NCBI GenBank assembly: GCA_003833135.1
Contig: QZLH01000495.1
Coordinates: forward strand, 1-61,873
Direction: 5' to 3'
Origin: Oehlia diaphana
Taxonomy: Eukaryota; Glomeromycota; Glomeromycetes; Glomerales; Glomeraceae
Length of the DNA: 61,873 nt
Positions 45,344 to 57,897 of the stretch are shown in pieces. The first letter of the stretch is position 1; every line of letters starts with the position of its first letter. The notes beneath the pieces are model-generated. The model worked only from the letters and a program-made list of their open reading frames with translations. It did not search any database and was not told the DNA's origin. The position numbers and the translations under genes were made by a program.

Positions 45344-48307
45344 TTACCATCCAGTTACCATACCATCACCTCTAAGATCACTTCCTCCAGCCCAAATAAG
45401 TTTTCCACTCCTCTTATCTATTCTTTTTTCAATAATTTGACCTCTACCAAACATACTTCTATTCCATCCTTTAATTAATTTAACATTATGTCCCATTTTA
45501 TTTAATTCATTAATTACTTCTTTATCAACACCTTCTTCTGCATATACTATAGAAGTTGTACATGATAAATTTGATGGATCATCTGGAATACCCAGACCAA
45601 TACATATTCTTGGCGCATCAAGACTTGTTTGTGGATTTAGATTGTTATGAAGCAGATTTAGTAAAACTTGAACATGTCCTTGCGGCTAATTGTATATATG
45701 TATATTAAAAAAAAAGGAATTAAATTCGGCTGATTGCATGCTTATTACAAATTATAAGTTTACCTGCATGAATTTTCCCATAACTGATTTTAACAAGTAA
45801 ATATATAACATATTAAATAAATTTAATGTAATAAATTTGAAATTTAATGTTCAAAAGAAATATAATATTGTTATATACCTCCATAAGATAACCATAATTC
45901 ATCCTCTTTAGTTACCAAACATGGAATAATTGTATGATATGGTCTTTTATTAGGCCCAAGACAATTTGGATGTCCTTTCTCTAATATAAAACCTGATCCG
46001 CGACATTGTAACGTAAATCCACAACCTTTTGGTATAGCTCCCTTTTTACATTCAATTAATCGTTATTTAATCAGTTAGAAGATAAATATTAATATATAGT
46101 ATATATATAGAAAGTATTTAATTACCGTTCCGAACCCATCATAATTGGAAATAATAAAACTACAAGCATTTCCTTCTTGATCAGCAACAGAGAAATACAC
46201 TGTATCACTTGAATTAACGGGAGATCCTTTTTTAACATCAACTGAAGCTTTGGACGTATTAATTAATTGTGCTCGTTTACTTAAATATTCCTATATTCAC
46301 AAATATTTAAAATTATTACATGTATAAAATAAGAAAAAAAAAATAAATGAATGAATGAATAAGAGTAATTCACCTTCGATAATAACTCTTTTATGGGAAT
46401 ATGATGAACTTCAGGATCAGTAACGTAATATTGAGAATCAGCAAATGCTAACCTCAAACTCTCGATTAATGTATGAATATATTGTGTAGAATTATGCTCA
46501 AGAGAATCTAAGCTCGGAATTTTTCCTTGATCTTGTAAAGCTTCGAGAATTCCTAATGCTATAAGTGCCGTTATACCTAATTATTAAAAATGTTGATTAT
46601 AAGATATAATGAAATTTAGACTAAAAAAGTCAATTCCTCTTGGAATTCTAAATGTATCTTTTCAACTATGAGACATTTCAAATACCGATTTAGATGATAT
46701 AAATTATGCATACCTTGACCATTTGGAGGACATTCCCAAACCCTTACACCCTTATACTCAATACTTACTGGTTCAACACGCGTAGTTGTATGAGATGCTA
46801 AATCTTCCAAAGTCATTACACCTCCTTTTGATTGAATTAATTCCACAATGGCTTCAGCAATTCGACCTTTAAAAGATAATTATTTTATTGATTTTATTTA
46901 TTTATTTAAAAATAAATTAAATAAATTTTTTTTAAAATTTACCTTTATAAAACCCATCTTTTCCTTTTTCTGCTAATTCACGAAAAGTTCTATAATGTAC
47001 AATCAGGATTATTTTAGAGCCATTTTTGCGGTATGTAAGTCTTGTAAAGGTAATAATTACATAATTTCAAACATAAAAAACAATTTACTTTACCTAGCTA
47101 AATTCGGCATATGCATAATTTCGCCAACATTTGGAGCTCGACCATCAATTAACATATCGCCTCCGTTAGGCGATGCGGTTTGAAGAATCTTTTCATTATT
47201 TTTCCACTTTTTTATCAAACAAAAAAAAGCTCTTTTAAAATTTTTATCGAAATAACTTTGTAAATATATATATTATATTACCTCCCACACACTGATTTCG
47301 GATACAGGATATCCATTTTCTGCTAATTCAATAGCCGGTTTTAAAATTTCTCCAGGAGATAATTTACCACTACCAAACCATTCAATACAATCAATCCATC
47401 CAGCTGCTGCTCCAGGTACAGTACAAGAATTTATATTTGTATATGGAATAGAATTTTCAGTGATTCCTAATTTATCTCGAGCATATTCAAGTGTTAATTT
47501 TGATGGTGATCTTATAAACAATTTTTCGAATTATTAACGTTAGACTATTTTATTATATCCATTTCAAAAAATCAAATAATTCAAAATAATTCAAACTACC
47601 TTCCTGATCCATTCATTCCATGTACTTTCTTTGTTTTTGCTTCATAAAATAAACAAAAACAATCTCCGCCAATTCCAGTCGATGCAGGTTCTTTATAAAA
47701 TCAATTGTAAATAAAATAGTTATAAATTGAACTAATAAAGTTAGTAAATTTTACATTACCTGTTACATTTAAAGCAGCAGCTGTGTAAAATAATAAATAA
47801 ATGATCCAACTTTAATAATATGTGTAATATGATAAATACTATGATTTTAAGATGTACCAGTTGCAACAGCAGCATCCTAAGTAAATAAACTAATTAAAAA
47901 AATATTTTTTTAAAAAAAAGAGCACTCGAATAAAATAGAATTGTTTTACCGCAGCATTTCCGCCTTTTTTTAAAATTTCTAAACCCGCCTGGCATGCCAA
48001 GGGTTGACTTTTAAAAAAACGTTATTTAATCAATATGTTTTTCCTTTCATAATGGAAGAAAACTTTTGGTAAATCTATTATGAAAAAATAGACAGCCGGC
48101 TGTAGAACAAATGATTGAGGAGCAATTGGCTAAGCAAAAAATTGCAGAGCCGGCTAAAAAATTTCCTCTCTGAGTTCCGACTAAACACTTTTTTTCTAAA
48201 AAAAAGGGGGGGTTATCAACTTACGTACAAGCTACCATAGCATTAGTACCAAAAACCACTGATCTACGAGAAGGAAATTTGATAAAAGGTTGGTCAATTT
48301 CGAACAT
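45344..48307 (-). CDS. gamma-glutamyltranspeptidase family protein
   Basis: Fourteen exons join without a frame break into 568 aa: 48225-48307, 47950-48007, 47858-47876, 47760-47780, 47600-47690, 47282-47510, 47094-47206, 46943-46989, 46714-46866, 46374-46576, 46126-46290, 45879-46041, 45764-45783, 45344-45685. Exons of 19, 21 and 20 nt are true micro-exons. The family cleaves and transfers gamma-glutamyl groups (glutathione and relatives). Markers: [41 protein letters not shown] start, [40 protein letters not shown], and the catalytic-nucleophile region [11 protein letters not shown] with Thr369 as the likely new N-terminus after self-cleavage. No signal peptide or membrane anchor is visible, which fits the YwrD-like branch rather than classic secreted GGT. 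Substrate is therefore uncertain. All key motifs are intact. Confidence 0.9.
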
Positions 48308-48425
48308 TTTACTGTATGTTAAAAAAAAAGTGAATATAATGTACTCTTCATAAAATTGGATGATCAACAGTTTCCCAAAAAATTATACGTCAGACGTGAT
48401 TTATGTGATTTTCTATATGCAGACG

Positions 48426-48645
48426 ATCTTCCCCAGCGCCCAAGATTTTTCACCCCACGTGACCTGCACAAAATGTCACCCTGTGTCACACCCCACCGTT
48501 TTCATTTTTTTATAAGTATTCTGGGGACAGAGAAAATTTTTAGTGGTGAAAATGGTGAAAAAAATATTTTTCACGCCCTTTAAACATCACTGGTCACGTG
48601 GGGTGAAATTTTACTTAGAAATCTTGGGGCGATACTGGGGTAAAT
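48426..48645. mobile_element. 220-bp MULE-like MITE in a divergent promoter
   Basis: TATGCAGACG at 48416-48425 is repeated at 48646-48655. Ends are ATCTTCCCCAG and CTGGGGTAAAT, inner arms TTTTTCACCCCACGTGACC and GGTCACGTGGGGTGAAATTT, each with the palindrome CACGTG. It belongs to the same family as 42239-42446. It lies between the starts of GGT (-, 48307) and the esterase (+, 48931). Confidence 0.85.
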
Positions 48646-48930
48646 TATGCAGACGTCCAAGATCATGTTCCATATAAAAGTCGGCATAAGACAAAAATTA
48701 GATGAACATACTTTATTATGATGACGTACTATGACGTAAATAAAGAAATTTTATTTAAATAAAATAAACTTTTAATTTGGAGATTTTTTTTTCTATAAAT
48801 TCTAAAATAAATTAAATTAAAATTTTTAATACTTTTTAAATAGAATATAGAATACAATATTTATTGCTTCTTTTTTTTTTTTTTTTTATTATATATACCA
48901 TTCTTAGTCTTATTTTCTGATAATTAAAAA

Positions 48931-49966
48931 ATGGCGGTGGATCCTAAAGATATTGCTGCTTTAACACCAAAGTTTCTCAGTACTGTATATAAACATTTTA
49001 AAAATGATATTCCTGATTCAAATTGGGATTTAAAATTACATTTAGGTGTTACAATGCTTCGTTCATTTCTTCAAAGGGGAAAACATAAAACGATCGAAAA
49101 ACATCAAAAATTTCTTGGAAAAGCTCATATACCTTCTTCTCCTTCTGTATCTGTTAAAAAAACAATTGTACCTGAAACTTGTCGTTCTCAAGCTGAAGAT
49201 ATTATGGCTGGTTTATTAAGTGGTCAAGAAGAAAAAGTTGGTTGGAGATGGAAAGAAGATCCTATGAAACAATCCCCTCTTAAAGGTGAATGGGTTGAAA
49301 CAAAGAATAGAAAAAAATTAACTGCCGCTGATAGAGTAATTTTATATATACATGGTGGTGCTTATTTTATGGGTAGTGCCGCTCAACATAGATTTTTAAT
49401 ACAAAAAGTTGCTAAAGCTAGTGCCGCTAGAGCTTTTAGTATTGATTATAGATTAGCCCCTCAATCCCCTTTTCCTGCTGCTGTTGTTGATTCTTTGGCT
49501 GCTTATCTTTATTTAATACAACCTCCTGCTGATGCTGGTTTCGATCCTATAAATCCAAAACAAATTGTTATCATGGGTGATTCTGCTGGTGGTGGTTTGG
49601 CTTTATCTTTAATGCTCGTTTTAAGGGATGCAGGTCTTCCTCAACCTGCTGGTGCTGCTTGTTGGTCTCCTTGGGTTGATCTTTATCATTCTTTACCTTC
49701 TATATTTTCAAATGGTCCAACTGATTATATACCAAATGGTTTTGTACATAAAGCTTCTCCTGCTAATCCAATAAAGGATTATAAAAATATTCAACAAAGA
49801 TTAGAAAGAGTTCAATATTATGCATATAATTCTGCTTTATCCATTCCTTATGTTTCCCCAATTCTTTCTGATGATTTGGGAGGTTTGGGTGAAATTTTTA
49901 TTGTAAGTACTTTATATTTTAATCGTGATGTTTTCTTATAATTTTCAGTTAATGATAATAATAATA

Positions 49967-49998
<32 letters not shown>

Positions 49999-50682
49999 TT
50001 TTTATAGACATGTGGAAGTGGAGAACGTTTAAGAGACGAATCAATTTTGTTGGCTCATAAAGCGGCAAAAACTCATCCCGAAATTTTTGAATGTAATAAA
50101 CCAGGGGTAAGATCTTATCCTCCGACCAAAATTAATCTCAACGTCTATGAGTAAGTAATCATCATCTTATAAGTAATTCTTTATCATAATATGTTAATTT
50201 ATTTTTAACATTATTATTTACTTTTTTTTTAATTTAGAGCTATGCCACATGTATTTCAATTATTCTTGTTTCATCCAGCGGCTACTGATGCAATTAAGCG
50301 TACGGGTGCTTTTGTACGAAAAATTATACCTGAACCATCAAATGATGCATCAAGTTGCTCTTCAAATTCATCATTTTCATCGCCACATTCATCATTTTCA
50401 TCAACTCATAAGCAACGAGAAAAAGATGTTCCCACAAACTTGACCGGCTTAAAACAAAAGAAATCATCATCATCAATATCATTACAAGATTATTTTGATG
50501 AAGAACTTGACGAAAATGATGATAATGGAGAAGTAAATTATTTTACTAATAAACATATTGATGTTAAAGGAAATTGTAAACGAACAAATGATATGTTGGA
50601 TGAAGGTACTTTACGTGAGTGGGTGAATATGTTGGGGAAATTGCCTGATTTAGAAGCTCATCCAGAATTTATGGATATTTAG
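48931..50682 (+). CDS. alpha/beta hydrolase, HSL-type esterase/lipase
   Basis: Three exons, 48931-49902, 50008-50150 and 50238-50682, give 519 aa. It should hydrolyse carboxylic esters, such as acyl glycerols or sterol esters, in the cytosol or on lipid droplets. The oxyanion-hole motif HGGAYFMG (residues 141-148) and the nucleophile elbow GDSAGGG (Ser218) define the hormone-sensitive-lipase family; SIDYRLAPQSPFPAA is its usual strand between them. Exon 2 carries CGSGERLRDES with the likely acid residue. Exon 3 has EAMPHVFQLF with the catalytic His. The C-terminus after about 400 is a Ser-rich, low-complexity extension (NDASSCSSNSSFSS) and an acidic patch, probably regulatory. It is transcribed away from GGT, sharing the 620-bp spacer that holds a MITE. 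Confidence 0.9.
49969..49998. repeat. (TA)n microsatellite in intron 1 of the esterase
   Basis: About 14 TA units lie between the branch region and the acceptor TTTTTTATAG of the intron 49903-50007. Length variation here would change the intron only. Confidence 0.8.
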
Positions 50683-52950
50683 ATAAAATAATAATAATAG
50701 ATTTATTTCCCCTATTTTTTTTATATACAGTATATAATTTTACAAAACAAACTTTTAAATTTTTTTGTACAGTTTTTTTTTAAAAAATTTTTAATTTACC
50801 TTTAATTTAATTTTAGTAATTTTTTTTCAAGTAGAATATTTTACATTAATAATATTAATGTGTGGATGTTCAAAATTACAGTATTTCTGTTCGTAATTTA
50901 GTATCAGCGTAGGAAAAAAAAAATTAATTAATATAATAAACAAAATGCCTCAATTTGGGGGTTTAATCCGTGAGACGTTAGAGTATGTTGTTGTATCTAG
51001 TACAAAAGTGTGTGGTTGTGTAATTGTCAATAAATTGATCCGACATTAATGACATTTAATATGTACAAATAAGTCTAATTAATTTACGATAGGATATTAT
51101 AAAATTTAAACTTTTTTTTTATATCTAAATTATGTCAGATTTCAAAAATAAACAATTTAAATTTAAACTAATTTGTACAACCTTTATTCATGTCGAGTTT
51201 CAAAAAATGTATCGTTTTTGCGTTACTTGTACCATCAGGTGCTATTTTCAAACATATTTGATGGATGTAATCTAACTGTTGTGATAAACTAACCGTTATG
51301 ACTAATACTTACTAATATCGACATTATACATCAAATTCATTATACAGTACAAATAAATATAAAAAGGTTTTTTTTTTGATGCATTTAATCACTAGAAATC
51401 TAGAATAGAATTTCCATCAAAAATTTTGTAATCTCTTTTTTTTTTCGTTCTTTTAGTTGCATTTTATGTTACAATATTATTTATAACATACATTTGAGTA
51501 TAAGAATGCAAAAAAGTGAAAAAAAAAATTTTTATTTTAAGTAATGCAACTTGATTGGTAGATTTTGACAACATATGATAAGTATACTATATGTCAAATT
51601 GCCAACCCTCCCAAAAAAAAAAAAGAATTGGGAATTCAAATAAAATAGTTAATAATAATATTATTTATTTTATTTTTATTTATATTTCAAAATTTTGTAA
51701 AAAAATATTTAAAATATTTATTAATTTCTTTTATATAATAGATATTATTTTTTTCTTTTTTTTCAAAAGAAGCCATATTTTATTACATATATACATATAT
51801 TTATTTATTTTTATTTATTTTTTTTTATTAATTATAATTAAAAAAAAATTTTATTTTAATATGAAAAATTTTATAAAGTAAAATAAATACAGTATAATAA
51901 AATAAAATAATATTATACATAATTTTTAATTATAAAACTTTTGTAAAACTTTTTTTTGAAATAATATTTGAATTATTTTCAAATTTTATAATTAGTATTA
52001 TCAGTTATTGTTAAATTTAATAACTTTTATAATTAATAACTTTAAAAATAATGATTTATAAAAAAAAATTGAAATTTTGGTTTTTATTCTCTTTTTATTC
52101 TGTAAAATTTAAAATTTTAAAATTTGCAATATTTTTAAATTTGTAATTTTTTTTTTTTTTTTAAATATATTACTCTAATTTATTACAGTCAACTTTCTAT
52201 AAATGCATTTTTCTTAAAATTGGAAAAAAATATATAATTACATAGAATATGCATTAATAAAGAATAAATAATTAAAAGATCATATTATTTAAAAAATATA
52301 TTTAGAAAGAAAATATATTTATAAGTAGTATATTTATGGAGAATTAACTAATAAATTTTTGAAATCAAGATTTTTAAGGATTTTTATTAATAAAAAAGTT
52401 TCATTAAAAATTATTAAATTTTATTAAAAAATTTATAAAATTTTTAAAAATAAGAAAAGTATTTATTAAGGTATTTTTTTAAATAATCATGTATTATTTA
52501 AAAAATTTTCTAATTTTTTTTAGGAATTTTGGAATTTTTTTTTAGGAAATAAAAATATATAATTATATTTTTTAAAAAATTTTTATAAATTTTATTATAA
52601 AACATTATTAAAAAAAAAATTAATATATAATTTGATTATCTTTAAAAGTATCATGAGTATTATTTATTATTTTGTGTATTAAAGTATTTGGTATATTGCT
52701 CAGCAGTCACATGATGTTAATCAGATTATTTCTTTTAAATAATATAGTATATTGGTAATAGTAATATACTTTTAACATATTGTATAAGTGGTTTAAAAGT
52801 AATATTCTTGAGTCTTGTCACTGATTTTGTATTTTATTAACATTGGTAATGTAATTATTGTATTTGTTGGAAGATTGTTGAAATTAAAATACATTCATAT
52901 ATTAATTTTAAGTTTTATACAAAAAAAAAACTGTGTAAAATTTTGAGGAT
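50683..52950. other. AT desert
   Basis: A transition zone to about 51590, then nearly pure A/T to 52660. A 96-codon frame at 51591-51881 is poly-Phe/Ile/Lys noise. At 52186 TACAGTCAACTTTCTATAAA resembles the CAGTCAACCT end of the MITE at 5070 and may be the end of a decayed relative, but no partner end was found. Confidence 0.55.
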
Positions 52951-52951
52951 C

Positions 52952-53024
52952 AATTTTCAGTTAATATAGTGGTTAGTATCCTTCCCTGTCAGAATAGATA
53001 ACTTAACTCTGATACATTAAATGA
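52952..53024 (+). tRNA. degenerate tRNA-Asp-like sequence (pseudogene or SINE head)
   Basis: AATATAGTGGTTAGTATCC followed by CCTGTCA reproduces the D-arm (A box) and the GUC anticodon loop of eukaryotic tRNA-Asp. The anticodon stem is mismatched, the T-arm (ATAACTTAACTCTGATA) departs from GGTTCGANTCC, and the acceptor arms do not pair. So it is not a working tRNA: either a tRNA pseudogene or the head of a tRNA-derived SINE. An A run (52920-52931) lies upstream. Confidence 0.5.
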
Positions 53025-55704
53025 TTTATCTTTGCACTGTTAATACAGTATTTATAATTCAAGTGAATCAGCTACAATATTCAAATGATATTCGTAACAA
53101 ACATTACTTCAAAATATGGCAACAAGAAACAAAAACATGTATCTAATCATGATAAAGGTTCATCGTATTCCAAAAATATATTTCAACCATCAACCCTAAG
53201 CTTGACTGCGGTCCGTAATATGAGCTTGAAGTCAGCATCACCAGCGACAAGCGCCAATACAGCAGGCATACTATAATCCCATCCATAGAATGCCTATTCA
53301 CGTAATCTAAACAGAGTTGATCAAAACGTATTTGTGATCAAAAGCACCAACAATGTATAAATCCTTCTTAGATCTGGCTAAAGATCTTACTATAAAAAAA
53401 GGTTCCATTAAAATACAGAATAAATGAACAAATACGTTCACTCACGTCGACTAATTTATTATGATTCACCGGTAGTGACAAGTTGATCTACAATATTATG
53501 AATGTGTTTTTGAGTGGTGTTTGACGATAAGAAACACAAAAGATTAGAGGCAAACCACTTACTAACGGTAGTTATTAAAGATTTTTTTTCTTAGGTTTTT
53601 TGCCAGTTCGATTTAAATAATCAAGTAGAATTTATCATCGAGTAAAGTTTATCGATATCATCTTCAGTAGAAATGTATATAAGGCCGGATATAACTTTCC
53701 AAATTTTCATTCTGACTATTTAGAAGTTCCTTTAATTTGTAACAGTTATATCCTCAAAGTTGATCAAATATTTTCATTGTTGGTGAAAAATCATTCTATA
53801 ATAATTAATAAAATAGACTCTAGAAATCAGTAAAAGTTACGCAAAAAAAAAAATTTACCCGATTTTCAGGTATTTATTAATAAATATCATATTACGTAAT
53901 TTTCGGTTATACGATTGGCCAATGTGACTTTGCGTGTGATCGATCTACTTTCTTCCGTTATGAACGTCATGAACTCGTTTGAAAGAAACCAGTTTGAAAA
54001 AAGTATTTACGAATTGATGCTCTGGAAATATAAAGTATAGATGAAATATATTTTTTTTTGATGTGTCATTTTTTCGTATATTTCTGATCATTAGAGAATG
54101 CAAGTAATATTCGGTAGAGCTTTACTAAAGTTAATTAAATAACTGTGGCGGTCTTTAGTTATTAGTATAGAAACATGTATCACATCTACAAGCAGATCAA
54201 GTAATCTATTTGTATTTTGTATCAATAAAGCGAATCTGGTCAGTCCGGTGTATGGTCACAGTCAATGCTGAACCAAGAATGTATGAAAAGGATCCTTAGT
54301 GAAATACCCCTATTAAAATATAAATTAAGGATGGAGATATAATACTTCCAGCAGGTCTTAATCAGTATTTTATTTTTTTGTTATTATATGCGATAGTTAT
54401 TTCACGAGAAACTATGGATATCATTGATTTTTCACAGCAAAACTTATTTATATTACAGTTATAAATAAAGTTATATTAAGCTCTTTCCTTCGCTAATAAT
54501 TTATTAATTATAAAAGTAAAAGTTTTATTTTCTTTGAGCAAATTCTTTATATTGTTTTACTTGTATATAAACAAAATCTTTATATTATATATAAGAGTAC
54601 ATATTAAATAAAATAGAATTGAGGATATTTTTATGTCTCAATTCACTTTATTCGTTTATTGGTTTATAATAAATAATTGTACTCCTATAGGATCATATAT
54701 GTTTTCATGGAAAATCCATATTTTTAGAATTATTATTTTATATCAAAAATGGGAAATTATCCTACATTTTAGAAAAAATAAATACGTCGTTAGTAACATT
54801 TTAATAGTGTGTCAATCGTGTTAGAACCCATTAAACTATAAAATATATAACAATGAATTATTGAATCATGAACTTGATAAATTTATTTAATTTACAGTGA
54901 AAAGATATAATAGTAAATAATTTTGTAACTTTAAAGAAATCATAATTAATTTTTATCCATATTTATTCCATAAATCTCAAGATTAAACCGAGCTATGAAG
55001 GGGCTTCTTATGGAACGAGCGGTTGTTAATTAATTATAATTAGAGTGCGTTACAACGTATTTATACCTCTTGTCGGTTTAATTAGTCACATTGCTTGAAA
55101 TAAATTAAAACGAGCACAAATTGGTATTTGTGATGTTATTGATTTTTCAATGCTTCCAATTCCGTAAAAAACAATTGGCGATGCGAAGGTAAAAGTTTAT
55201 TATTGATAGTTTGTAATTAATTCAATGTAATATATAATTTCAAATTGAATTTTTAAACCACTTTGTTAAAGAGTTTGCCTAGAAGAAAATAATTCGCCAC
55301 ACTTATTTAATTTAATAGGTCGGGCCCGCATTTATAAGCCACTAACTAATAAATGCAACACCTTTTTTCCTTTATATACAGTCTTAATTTAAAAATAAAA
55401 AACCTGTCTTTGAAATAACAGAACGTTTATGGTAGAATTATCAAAAGTAAGATATCAATAACAGATAAGAAGAATTTACGTTTAACCGTTGTAATTATGG
55501 CTATGGCAAAAATATCTTCAGTACTAAGGGCTTATCAATTATATATCCAATAATAATCAATCCTAAGATATTGGCTTCTCTCATTTAACAAGCCTCCAGC
55601 CAAGCTTTGAGAGTTAAAAAATAGCATCGCCATAAAAGCCATTTAAGCCGCGCACAACTAATTGTTGATCTTTGATTCGATGAATGGAAATATACCAGAT
55701 ACCG
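53025..55704. other. intergenic, no gene recognised
   Basis: Base composition is more balanced than in the deserts, especially at 53080-53560 and 53890-54300, so old coding remnants are possible. I could not recognise any protein family, splice-joined frame or RNA gene on either strand. Confidence 0.4.
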
Positions 55705-55712
55705 TATAAAAG
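55705..55712 (+). promoter_or_regulatory. TATA box of the GH5 gene
   Basis: TATAAAAG stands about 106 bp upstream of the chosen ATG at 55818. Confidence 0.4.
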
Positions 55713-55817
55713 ACGTGATAAATTTCATTCCCCATTATCTAAAATCCTTTTACACTGCCATCTTTAGTAGTATTGGAAAGTACTGTACTAACAACATTTG
55801 ATAAATTAAGGAGGGAA

Positions 55818-57854
55818 ATGATAATTAGACGAAAAGTGCATTTAGTTTTATTACTTTCCGTAATATACATATATCATGTGATCGCTATTCCAAACTTAGA
55901 TACGCGTGCTACATCGGAACCCACGCCAAAGATTATCGGAATTAAAAATGATCATTATATTGATGAATTCGGTAGACAGAGATTCTTTCGTGGACTGAAC
56001 GTTGTATGTAAAGACCCTTCACCATCATGATATCCAAAGAAAAAAGTTATATAAAACAATATATTAGTATATTCGTCATCAAAGTAAAATGTTTAGAATA
56101 TTTTTTTTCAATACTTATTTGGTTTTGTTGAAAGGTTTATAAAGGATTCCCATACTATCCTAGAATTGATGCATTTGATCCTGTAACTTCGTTCACCGAA
56201 GAAGATATGAAGGTTTGACCTTTTTTTAATACCGTACATGCTTATGCTTATGTCCAAACAGTTTTGATCACTTCCTAAACAAAACATACTCTGCGACTAG
56301 ATTTTGGCCAGTGTTAATATGAATGTTATTAGACTTGGAGTTCTATGGGCTGGCGTTGAACCAGTACGAGGAAAATATAATGAAACTTATTTAAAAATCA
56401 TAAAAAGTATTGTGGACAAGTGTAATTTGTATGGAATTTACGTGCTATTAGATTCTCATCAGGTAAACAAACCTTTTTGTCTTTTTAATTTTTTTAAAAA
56501 AAATTAATAAATTTTTTTATTGGTTATGAATTTAGGATGTAATGAGCGATAAGTTTTGTGGAGAAGGTGTAAGTAATTAATATGCATACGAAGAAACGAT
56601 CTTTTCATTTGGTTAAAACCCTTAAATTTGTAGTTTCCAAGATGGGCAATTCGAACAGAAGGTACATGGTCGTTTCCGATACCTATAGGACTAACAGCAG
56701 CAATATATGATCCTATAACAGGACTTCCAGATAAAGAAACTTGTGGAAGAGTGAATTGGGCATTATTGTATCTCTCACGTGCGGTAAATGTGGCATGGCA
56801 GAGATTATATGATAATTATGATGGTTTAAGAGACGCATTTGCAGCTCAATGGGCAAAAATTGCGTCAATATTTAAGAATAGTAACAATCTTCTTGGTTAT
56901 GATTTACTTAATGAGCCTTGGCCCGGAGATACCTATAGTAATCCTGGTCTTTGGCTCCCAAGTGGTAAGACTTGATCCAAAGAATTCCATAATATCTTCC
57001 TTATTTAAAATGCTAACCAACATTAATTTATTTCAAAGTAAATACGCGTACAAATTTAGGTCCATTTTGGGATGCAATTAGTGCCGAATTACGCAAAGTT
57101 GATAATAATGGAATTGTATTCTTTACAGGAGTAACGTGGGATTTGTTCGGCAATGAATTTGATCATGTACCAGGAGGTCCTATTTATCAAAATAGAAGTT
57201 CATTTAGTTATCATTATTACAAAGAAATTAGAATAAAGCCACCTAATATGGATTTTAAAGTTCATTTAGAAGATATTGGACGAACTGGTGGTGCATCAAT
57301 GGTAAATTAAACTCAATAGTTTCTTTGCGTAATTTAGTAAAGATTTTTTTTTTAATTTGGTTTCCACCTTATATTAGCTAACAGAATTTGAAGCAGCTTA
57401 TGATAGTGGGAAAAATCTTCCAGGGTTGCTTACAATTATACAAGCAGCTGATAAATACTTACAATCGTGGATAGGATGGCAATACAAGGATTTTTTTCCA
57501 TTAACAAGACAAATACCTGGTGATGGTTTAATTGATCCCAACACTGGACAAGTAAGGCCAGATGTTGCAAAAATATTTTCTAGAACTTATGCCGAAGCAG
57601 TTTCAGGAAATACTCTTAGTATGGAATTTGATGAAGAATTTAAATTAGTTTATGAAATCAATCCGTCTATAAAAAAACCTACTGTTATAAAAATTCAAGA
57701 AATGTATCATTACCCTAATGGGTTTATTATAAATATTTCCCCGAATGGTAAAGTTGAATGGAGAAAAAATGGAAATTCTATTTTAGTAAGTCCTATTAAA
57801 GGTGCAAATGTTCAAAATGGTGAAGTTATTACTATTAATATTAGTGCAAAATAA
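55818..57854 (+). CDS. secreted GH5 glycosidase, endoglycoceramidase-like
   Basis: Seven exons, 55818-56003, 56135-56212, 56301-56462, 56536-56568 (33 nt), 56634-56964, 57039-57301 and 57378-57854, give 509 aa in frame. The ATG at 55818 begins a signal-anchor-like leader (MIIRRKVHLVLLLSVIYIYH). Family features: FGRQRFFRGLNVVYKGFPYY, NMNVIRLGVLWAGVEP, GIYVLLDSHQDVMSDKFCGE, then GYDLLNEPWPGD with the acid/base Glu247 and MLTEFEAAYDSG with the nucleophile Glu354, in the GH5 TIM-barrel order. Endoglycoceramidases of this type split the bond between the sugar chain and ceramide of glycosphingolipids. A C-terminal beta-rich domain (about 400-509) follows, as in the family. Target could be the fungus' own glucosylceramide or a host lipid; sequence alone cannot say. 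Confidence 0.88.
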
Positions 57855-57897
57855 CATTTATTTTAAATAATAATAATAAATTAGACATTCATTTCTA

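Noticed and set aside
48356..48583. 75-codon plus-strand frame
   Set aside because: Most of it lies inside the MITE at 48426-48645, so it is a by-product of the inverted repeat.
51591..51881. 96-codon plus-strand frame
   Set aside because: Composed almost only of Phe, Ile, Lys and Tyr in an A/T desert; no motif and no protein-like composition.
52186..52260. TACAGTCAACTTTCTATAAA as a pogo-like element end
   Set aside because: No matching inverted end or TA-bounded partner was found downstream.
53085..53276. 63-codon plus-strand frame
   Set aside because: ATG and serine-rich sequence but no recognisable feature; the surrounding frames are closed.
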